From NCBI GenBank assembly GCA_025457725.1, contig JALOTU010000090.1, forward strand, positions 1 through 7,707: a stretch of 7,707 nucleotides of DNA, in the 5' to 3' direction. The stretch's first letter is position 1. Each line of letters opens with the position of its first letter. The translations under genes and the position numbers were made by a program. This DNA comes from Verrucomicrobiota bacterium (lineage in GTDB: Bacteria > Verrucomicrobiota > Verrucomicrobiia > Limisphaerales > DSYF01). The notes under the pieces are model-generated. The model was not told the origin of the DNA. It was given only the letters and a program-made list of their open reading frames with translations, and searched no databases. This document shows positions 1 to 5,634 of the stretch, in pieces.

Positions 1-2058
1 CCCGGCGGGCTTTGACTTGGGCAGCAGTCGGGCCAGGATGATCAGCAGGCCCGCCACGACCAAACCCAGCACGCCCCAGAACAACACCCCGCGCATCCCT
101 GTCAGCGGCGGACCTTCCGTCCAGGAGGCAGCCTTCAATTCCTGCTGTTGGCCGGGGGTGGCAGCGACTCTTGGAGCCGCCAGCAACTGGCGTCCCACCA
201 ATTTCAAATCGTAGTGCGGCGCATCGGCGGCCGGGTTGCCATAGTAGAGGATTGGCGTGTCCCCAGCCGGCGCCTTGAACACCATCCGGGTGACCGGAAG
301 CAACACCTGGAAGCGTTTCAGTTCAATGGGCGGATTGTCGCCGTTGTCGGTTTCCAGGTAGAGCGCTTCTGATTGAGGCGCTTGGGTGAGCGGCAATTCC
401 AGCGGACGCGCGGGAGCATCGGGAGTGCGGGACCAGGAGGCGGAGCCCAGCTCGCGGGCCCGCCGCGCGCCCCGGATATCCACCACCTCCTCAAACAGCC
501 GCACGCGGCGCTCGAACAGCGGACTGGGCGATTCACACACCAGGCGGTTCACGGGCAGATTCGCCAGGGGCAGGGGGATCGACCAACGGGAGATTGTCGG
601 CGGTTTCAGATCCGCCATCACGGTGGCGTCCGGCTGAATGATGCGCAGGCGGGAGGTGTGTTCAATGAGGAACGGCACCTGCCGTCCCCCCTGGACCAGG
701 CGGAGATCTCCAAAGCCGCGTTGCGCCCCGGCCACCACCTCCAGGTCCAGCTCCAGAGTCTGCACCCCCGCATGTTCGATCGCCACCGGCTTGCGGTATT
801 TCCAAGGCGCAACATCCAGCACGGCCCCGACCGGAGACAATCCGGGCAACGCTTCCGGCGCCTGGAATCCAGGGTTCTCGGACAGCCCGCCGGCAAACGC
901 CTCAGTCACCCCGCCGCTCTGTGTCCGCAATGGGTTGGACAACGCCGCGATGTCATAACGCGCCGGCTCGCAGAGGGGGTTGCCGGCAAACAACCGATAC
1001 TCGCCTGCTTCGCGGGCGAAGAAAACGAGATACACCGGCCGGCGCAGGGCGCGCACCCCGGTGATGGCCAGCGGCGGGCTGTCTTCATTCCGAATCTGCA
1101 GCACGAGTTCGCGCGAGGGGATTTGCCGATCAACGGCCAGCGCTCGTCGCACAAGGGCCGGCTGGCCGTTGCCGCCGAAGCGCAGGAGGGTTCCGCTGGC
1201 CACGGCCTGTTCGCGGGCACCGTCGTCGGAAACCTCGGGGGTGGCGAGCGTGACCCGGCGTGTGAACAAGGGCTCGTCGGTCTCAACCTCAAGACTGGCC
1301 AGCGTGAGGTTCGCCGCGGGCAGGGCCAGATTGAGGCGGGTCTCCCCGACCCCTTCCTCCCGCGCAACAATGTCCACGGGCACGGGCAAGGAAGGCGGTG
1401 TTTCCAACGCGGCCGCATGCACACGGGCGCCGGTGAAGGGGACCGGGTCGGTCCGCGCATCATCCAGGCTCAACCGCAACCATGGCCATCGGCCCGCGGC
1501 GAACTCGACCCGCAATCCCGAAGCACCCCCGGCCTGGCGAAAGACCGGGATGCCCCCGGCAATCAGGCTCCAGCGTTTTCCGTCGGCCGATCCCTCCACC
1601 CGCACCGCCTTGATGAACTGGCGCTCGGGCGTCTCGAGCGACACGCCGGTGACGGATTCATCGAGACCGGTCTCGATCAGGAGAATCGTCGTCCGGTCCG
1701 CCAAGGAGGTCCGGAAGGATTTCGCCGGCAGAACCGTTGGCGCTGCCGGCATCGGACGCTCAATCAAATACGGCACTTCGTTGCCTGCGGCGTCCACCAG
1801 CCGCAGGTCCTCCAGGCCGGGCCGGGCCGCGTCGAGCGTTTCAGCGGGAAGACTCACTTTCACCAAACCGCCGCCCGTCACCGCGATGTCCTGTTGATAC
1901 TGCCACTCGCTGAACGGCGCGGCGGACATGCGGAGCGCGCCCAGGAATATCAGGAGTGCGATGCTCCGTCGCTGGCGGCAATCAAAGCGGCGCGGGGCTT
2001 TCGGATCTGCGGCTCTGTCCGTGTGCCGCGCGCGGTCCTGGTTAAGATGTCGGTTCAT
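1..2058 (-). CDS. DUF3999-like envelope protein, C-terminus cut by window edge
   Basis: I place this in the DUF3999 family, whose molecular function is unknown. The frame is open for 686 codons from the ATG at 2058 to the left edge with no stop in the window. Residues 29-48 (RRSIALLIFLGA core) look like a signal peptide after an unusually long, Arg-rich N-terminal region. Residues 655-686 form a C-terminal membrane anchor (about 657-677) followed by a basic tail (RLLPKSK), so little is missing and most of the protein should lie in the periplasm. The family-type opening (W52, then DLRLVD at 84-89 and VPYLIE at 95-100) recurs at W419, DLRLVQ 451-456 and VPFLIE 461-466. Later motifs also repeat: PLFxRRV (F265/F515), N-x-D-x-PP (N324/N572) and GNP-x7-YD (N360/N608). 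The start overlaps the DUF2339 gene by 17 bases and has no clear Shine-Dalgarno, which fits coupled translation. The family call comes from remembered motifs and the neighbour, not a search. Confidence 0.8.
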   Translation of the reverse strand, partial: MNRHLNQDRARHTDRAADPKAPRRFDCRQRRSIALLIFLGALRMSAAPFSEWQYQQDIAVTGGGLVKVSLPAETLDAARPGLEDLRLVDAAGNEVPYLIERPMPAAPTVLPAKSFRTSLADRTTILLIETGLDESVTGVSLETPERQFIKAVRVEGSADGKRWSLIAGGIPVFRQAGGASGLRVEFAAGRWPWLRLSLDDARTDPVPFTGARVHAAALETPPSLPVPVDIVAREEGVGETRLNLALPAANLTLASLEVETDEPLFTRRVTLATPEVSDDGAREQAVASGTLLRFGGNGQPALVRRALAVDRQIPSRELVLQIRNEDSPPLAITGVRALRRPVYLVFFAREAGEYRLFAGNPLCEPARYDIAALSNPLRTQSGGVTEAFAGGLSENPGFQAPEALPGLSPVGAVLDVAPWKYRKPVAIEHAGVQTLELDLEVVAGAQRGFGDLRLVQGGRQVPFLIEHTSRLRIIQPDATVMADLKPPTISRWSIPLPLANLPVNRLVCESPSPLFERRVRLFEEVVDIRGARRARELGSASWSRTPDAPARPLELPLTQAPQSEALYLETDNGDNPPIELKRFQVLLPVTRMVFKAPAGDTPILYYGNPAADAPHYDLKLVGRQLLAAPRVAATPGQQQELKAASWTEGPPLTGMRGVLFWGVLGLVVAGLLIILARLLPKSKPAG

Positions 2059-5000
2059 GCGTGTCCGTGGGCTCGATCGCCGGGTTGGCTTCAGGCTTGT
2101 TGGCGCCGGCGAAGAAGCGCTGGTAGGCGAACGAGGCGCCGATGGCAATCAGCGCCACCGCCACAAACGCGCCGATGCGGTACAGCGCCTCCAGTTGGGC
2201 AAGGTCGTGGAAGAAGAGCTTGAGCATGGTGATGCCCAGGAGCCCGATGGCCGACCAGCGCGCCGCCGGCAGTCGGCGAAGAATCCCCGTCACCAACAGC
2301 CCGAATGCGAACAGGCCCCAGGCGATGGTGTATGTCATGTCGCGCCCAAAATGGCCGGAGAACTTGAAGGTCAACACCCGGGAGCCTTCCGCGGTGAAGT
2401 AGTCGGCGATCTCGATGTTGACCAGCAGGAAGACGAGGATGGTGCCCAGCGTGAGGAAGACGGGCGGCACGTTGACCTGCAGGATCCGGTGGCGCGGCGC
2501 GGCCAGCAGTCGGGCCCCGACAAACAGGCAGGCGGCCACGATCCCGTAGGCGTAGAGATACCAGTTGAGGATCGCGGTGGCACTGCGGGCGTGATACTCG
2601 AGCACCGCCGGATTAATGGCGAGCCGCGCAAACGCCGCCAGCAGCAGCCCGGTGCCGGTGAGCTTGAGTCCATTGTGGGGAAGGCGATGGAACAACCAGA
2701 GCAGCGCCGCCCCCTCCAGCGCCCAGCCGATGGTGATCCATTGCCGGTCGAATTGAATCGGGAAGATGAGCGTGATGAAAAACAGCGCCACGCCGCCAAA
2801 CCAGGCCAGGGTGGCCGTGCGCTTCGGGTGGTCGGCGGGCAGCTGTTTCAACGCCAGCACCAGGCTGAGCAGCGCCGGCACCGCAAACAGCATGGGCAAC
2901 AATCCCATGACCGGGTTGGGATACGCCGCCTTCACCAGCCGATGGATCAGGAAGAAATGCAGCGGTCCGGACAGCGCGGCGACGGCCCACGGCTCGACCC
3001 GGTCCGCCAACGTGTTCCGGAACAGAAACGGATGGACGGCAAACGCGGCGAAGAAGACGAGATACCACACCAGCGGGACGACGGCGTACGCGGGATCAAA
3101 CCGGTTGAAGTGCCACACGGTTTCCAGCGCCACGGAGCACGCCAGACCGACGGAACACATCCAGTCGAGCCGGAACAGCCGGGTGACCCCCAGGAGCAGC
3201 ACGACCAGCAGCAGGGCCAGCCCGAACACCGGCGACGGATTTTGCAGGGGCAACCGGGCCACCGCCATGATCAGAAGCAGAAACGGGAGGGCGGCCGACA
3301 TGCCGGGCAGCTGCGCCGCCATCAATCGTTGATGGCCCATCGCAAACCAGCGCGAGTCCCGATCTTGCGCGGCGCCGGTCCGATCCCCGGTGTCCTGCAG
3401 TCGTCGTGCGAACCAGGAACCCACCCACACAAACAGAACGCTGAAAAATCCGAGCACCATCAGCCACAAGGGAAATCCCTCGAACGTCATGGGGATCTTC
3501 ATCAAGGAAACGCCCGCCACCACCAGCGTCAGCAGCACCACCGCGATCAACGGCAGGAGCGAAGCGCTGACCACCGCCAGGCCGATGGCCAACACATCGA
3601 CCAGGAGCACGAACGGCCAGACCAGGAACGACAACTCTGTGAGTTGCAGAATGGGCACCAGCACCAGCGCCAGGGCCAGGGGCGGAAATCCCTGCGCCGA
3701 CCATGCGGGGATGGTCCCGGGACGCCAGCGATTCATGGCGGGGGGGGCGGCCGTGTGGAGAATGGCAAACAACAGATAGAAGATCAGGGCAACGTTCAGG
3801 AGGCTCTCGCTCAGGAACGCGGCAGTCCAGCCGGCCAGCATGAGAAACGCCCCCAGACCGGCAAGCGGTTGCGCCAGGCTTAACCTCTTATCCAACCCCA
3901 CCAGCGCCAGCACCCCCAGATCCACAAGGAACAGATAACTGAACAGCAGCGCGGGCCGCTCTGACAGCGAGCGGAAGGCCAGGAAGTAGGCGGTGAACCC
4001 CAGCGCAACCGCCAGCAACGCAAGCGTGGAGCCGCTGAACCAAACGCTGGGTTGCCCGCGGCGCCGGGCCCAGCCGGTGGCACCCAGATAAAGACCGGAA
4101 AATCCCGCCAGCACCGACATCGTGATCAGCACCTTGTAACCCTCGAAATAGCGTTCCGGCCGGAAGAATTCCGCCGTCCAACCGATCTGCAGGCACGCCG
4201 TTCCCAATGCCGCCAGGGCGGCGAGGAAGAACCAACGCCGGTTCAACGCCACGGCGAGCAGCCCGATGTCCAGCAAGGCGATGTAACCGAACAGGCCCAG
4301 GGGATTGTCCACGCCGGTGGAGAGCAGCACGGGTGTGAGGAAACCGCCCAGCATGCCGAGGATCGCCACCACCATGGCATTAAGCCGGACCGCCAGCACG
4401 AAGGCCGTCGCCGTGACCAGCGTCATCAGCAGAAACGTGGGGAGGACGCCAAAGAACGCGAAGTGATAATACCCGTGCGCCGCAAAGGCGCTGGCGTAGA
4501 GAATCAGCACGCCGGTGGATATCAGCGTCTGCGAAGTGACCGCGTACGCCTTTCGTTTCAAGAGCACGCCGCCGCCGAGCAACCCGAGGCCCGCCAGGAA
4601 TCCGAGCGCCACCCGCACCTCAGGCGGGATGAGGTTGTGCTCGAACGAATACTTGACGAAGAACACCACCGCGAGGAACAGGGCGACCCCACCCACCCAG
4701 GCAAACAGCTTCACGCCCATGAACTGTTCCCAGTTGATGGGGGGCTTCGGCGCACGGACTTGCCGGGCGGATGCAGGGGGCGTGGATGCGGCTGCCGCCG
4801 GTGGAGCGGGCAGCGGCGTGGGTCGGAGCACCGGCGGCGGCGGTTTGGGGCCTTGAACCGGGACACTTTGGTACACGGAAGTCTTGCCGGTAGGGATGGC
4901 GGAAGCCGGCGGATGTTTCCGGAGCACCTCTGTGGCGGGGGTGGCCGGCCGGGGTGTGGCCGACGGACCGGACGCCGTCGGCTTGAATGCGCCCGCGCTT

Positions 5001-5155
5001 CTTAAGCGGGCGAGATCCGCCTCCAGCTGGTTCACCTTGTGTTCCAGCGTCTCGACCTTCTGGCCTGCCTTGCGGGCAAGGATGAACGCCATCAACGGAA
5101 ACACGAGAACGAACAGAACAATCGCCAGTAGAATAAGTGCAAGCAGCCCTTCCAT
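2042..5155 (-). CDS. DUF2339 family polytopic membrane protein
   Basis: This is a 1037-residue integral inner-membrane protein of the DUF2339 family; its function is not established. A first membrane helix (about 3-27) is followed by a short coiled coil (about 33-53, LEHKVNQLEADLARLR). A Pro/Ala-rich linker spans about 57-138. The family core then starts with INWEQFMGVKLFAWVGG (140-156), followed by FVKYSFEHNLIPPEVR (166-181) and GGFLTPVLLSTG (270-281). Many hydrophobic helices run almost to the end, which carries KLFFHDLAQLEALYRIG and YQRFF (about 979-1015) and a short hydrophilic tail. The length is normal for the family. The start is chosen because the first helix and coiled coil are typical of the N-terminus, and an AAAGG motif sits 8 bases upstream. 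It is the first gene of a two-gene unit with the DUF3999-like gene. An envelope role together with that partner is inference from adjacency only. Confidence 0.93.
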   Translation of the reverse strand: MEGLLALILLAIVLFVLVFPLMAFILARKAGQKVETLEHKVNQLEADLARLRSAGAFKPTASGPSATPRPATPATEVLRKHPPASAIPTGKTSVYQSVPVQGPKPPPPVLRPTPLPAPPAAAASTPPASARQVRAPKPPINWEQFMGVKLFAWVGGVALFLAVVFFVKYSFEHNLIPPEVRVALGFLAGLGLLGGGVLLKRKAYAVTSQTLISTGVLILYASAFAAHGYYHFAFFGVLPTFLLMTLVTATAFVLAVRLNAMVVAILGMLGGFLTPVLLSTGVDNPLGLFGYIALLDIGLLAVALNRRWFFLAALAALGTACLQIGWTAEFFRPERYFEGYKVLITMSVLAGFSGLYLGATGWARRRGQPSVWFSGSTLALLAVALGFTAYFLAFRSLSERPALLFSYLFLVDLGVLALVGLDKRLSLAQPLAGLGAFLMLAGWTAAFLSESLLNVALIFYLLFAILHTAAPPAMNRWRPGTIPAWSAQGFPPLALALVLVPILQLTELSFLVWPFVLLVDVLAIGLAVVSASLLPLIAVVLLTLVVAGVSLMKIPMTFEGFPLWLMVLGFFSVLFVWVGSWFARRLQDTGDRTGAAQDRDSRWFAMGHQRLMAAQLPGMSAALPFLLLIMAVARLPLQNPSPVFGLALLLVVLLLGVTRLFRLDWMCSVGLACSVALETVWHFNRFDPAYAVVPLVWYLVFFAAFAVHPFLFRNTLADRVEPWAVAALSGPLHFFLIHRLVKAAYPNPVMGLLPMLFAVPALLSLVLALKQLPADHPKRTATLAWFGGVALFFITLIFPIQFDRQWITIGWALEGAALLWLFHRLPHNGLKLTGTGLLLAAFARLAINPAVLEYHARSATAILNWYLYAYGIVAACLFVGARLLAAPRHRILQVNVPPVFLTLGTILVFLLVNIEIADYFTAEGSRVLTFKFSGHFGRDMTYTIAWGLFAFGLLVTGILRRLPAARWSAIGLLGITMLKLFFHDLAQLEALYRIGAFVAVALIAIGASFAYQRFFAGANKPEANPAIEPTDTHEPTS

Positions 5156-5163
5156 ATCAATCG

Positions 5164-5168
5164 CCTTT
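5164..5168 (-). promoter_or_regulatory. Ribosome binding site of the DUF2339 gene
   Basis: On the minus strand AAAGG lies 8 bases before the ATG at 5155, a normal Shine-Dalgarno spacing. It supports that start. It is the only one of the three starts in this window with a plausible Shine-Dalgarno. Confidence 0.5.
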
Positions 5169-5181
5169 CAGACGTCAGGAT

Positions 5182-5209
5182 CCCCGGCGCTGGTTATCAG
5201 CGGTTGGGG
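5182..5209 (-). repeat. Imperfect inverted repeat in the DUF2339 leader
   Basis: The arms CGCTG (5188-5192) and CAGCG (5198-5202) pair perfectly around a five-base loop. Outside them CCCC (5182-5185) can pair with GGGG (5206-5209) across a small asymmetric internal loop. It lies about 27 bases before the DUF2339 start, so it would be in the mRNA leader if transcription begins upstream of it. It may be a small leader hairpin or a chance structure in GC-rich DNA. There is no U-run, so it is not an intrinsic terminator. Confidence 0.25.
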
Positions 5210-5341
5210 ACCGCGGCAAGCTCCAACAAGGAAAAATGCATCGCCGTCGGGACGGTAGCCCAACCCCTCAGCAAACCGGCCATTCAAAAAACTGACGAGG
5301 GCATTGGTTGAACCCAACGCAGGCGTCCACCCCCGAACCAG

Positions 5342-5364
5342 ATTGTAGCCGACGACGTGAGGAG
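5342..5364 (+). repeat. Repeat unit copy 1, forward
   Basis: The unit begins ATTGTAGCCGACGACG and ends TGAGGAG. It is identical over all 23 bases to copy 2, whose start lies 44 bases further on. The 21 bases between the two copies (5365-5385) are unrelated to the repeat. Confidence 0.8.
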
Positions 5365-5385
5365 ACGATGCCTCACCCCAGCCCT

Positions 5386-5408
5386 ATTGTAGCCGACGAC
5401 GTGAGGAG
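5386..5408 (+). repeat. Repeat unit copy 2, forward
   Basis: This copy is identical to copy 1. It faces copy 3 across a short spacer, so the two form the arms of a long inverted repeat. The next base, T5409, also pairs with A5427 and extends the stem by one. Confidence 0.8.
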
Positions 5409-5427
5409 TCGCCGCCGCTGCAGGGCA

Positions 5428-5450
5428 CTCCTGACGTCGTGCGCTACAAT
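5428..5450 (-). repeat. Repeat unit copy 3, reverse
   Basis: Read on the minus strand it begins ATTGTAGCGCACGACG and ends TCAGGAG. It differs from copies 1 and 2 at unit positions 9, 10 and 18. Similarity with copy 4 continues past the unit: both are flanked on the plus-strand left by GGGCA (5423-5427 and 5462-5466). Confidence 0.8.
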
Positions 5451-5466
5451 TTCGCAACTGGGGGCA

Positions 5467-5489
5467 CTCGTCACCTCGTGCGCTACAGG
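5467..5489 (-). repeat. Repeat unit copy 4, reverse, diverged
   Basis: Read on the minus strand it carries TGTAGCGCACGA followed by GGTGACGAG. It matches copy 3 at 18 of 23 positions and shares the GGGCA flank, 39 bases away. It is the most diverged of the four copies but clearly related. Confidence 0.7.
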
Positions 5490-5634
5490 GCGGTGCCAGG
5501 GAGACGGTTCTGGGGTTCAAAGTGCGCCATTCCATTTGGGTCGATTCTTGGTTAAGCAACGTGCGCCAGCCACGTTCCGGGCGAGACGGATTGACAACCG
5601 GCTGAATCTCGGGAGTTTGGGTGCAGCGCCGACC

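Larger units (their letters stand above)
5342..5489. repeat. Four-copy palindromic repeat cluster (REP-like)
   Basis: Four copies of a 23-base unit are packed into 148 bases. Two read forward (5342-5364 and 5386-5408, identical) and two read reverse (5428-5450 and 5467-5489). The reverse complement of the third copy matches the forward unit at 20 of 23 positions; the fourth matches the third at 18 of 23. Adjacent opposite copies (second and third) can fold into a stem of about 24 pairs with three mismatches and a 17-base loop. The layout resembles bacterial interspersed palindromic (REP-type) elements placed between genes. It has none of the regular spacing or identical repeats of a CRISPR array. 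Whether the unit recurs elsewhere in the genome cannot be seen here. Confidence 0.8.
5156..5634. other. Divergent intergenic region between DUF2339 and the copper ATPase
   Basis: These 479 bases separate two divergently transcribed genes and should contain both promoters. From 5156 to 5341 I see the DUF2339 ribosome binding site and a small leader inverted repeat. From 5342 to 5489 lie four related repeat copies. From 5490 to 5634 I see no gene and no clear Shine-Dalgarno for the ATPase. No good -35/-10 pair was found for either gene, and no recognisable copper-responsive operator. No small open frame here has a convincing start, ribosome site or protein-like composition. Confidence 0.7.

Noticed and set aside
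373..2223. A 616-codon open frame on the plus strand
   Set aside because: It is antisense to the DUF3999-like gene, has Arg/Gly/Gln-rich composition and no domain motifs. The opposite frame has a signal peptide, repeated motifs and a C-terminal anchor.
1928..3883. A 651-codon open frame on the plus strand
   Set aside because: It is antisense to the DUF2339 gene. The translation is an Arg/Gln/His-rich low-complexity string typical of the complement of hydrophobic membrane-protein codons.
5386..5450. Intrinsic terminator
   Set aside because: The stem is long but has no U-run on either strand, and it lies between two gene starts rather than after a gene end.
5342..5489. CRISPR-like array
   Set aside because: There are only four units in mixed orientation, with diverged sequence and spacers of 16-21 bases, and no cas genes nearby.
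5591..5596. TTGACA, a perfect -35 hexamer, 39 bases before the ATPase start
   Set aside because: No acceptable -10 hexamer occurs 15-19 bases downstream (candidates read GGAGTT to TTTGGG), so I do not call a promoter.
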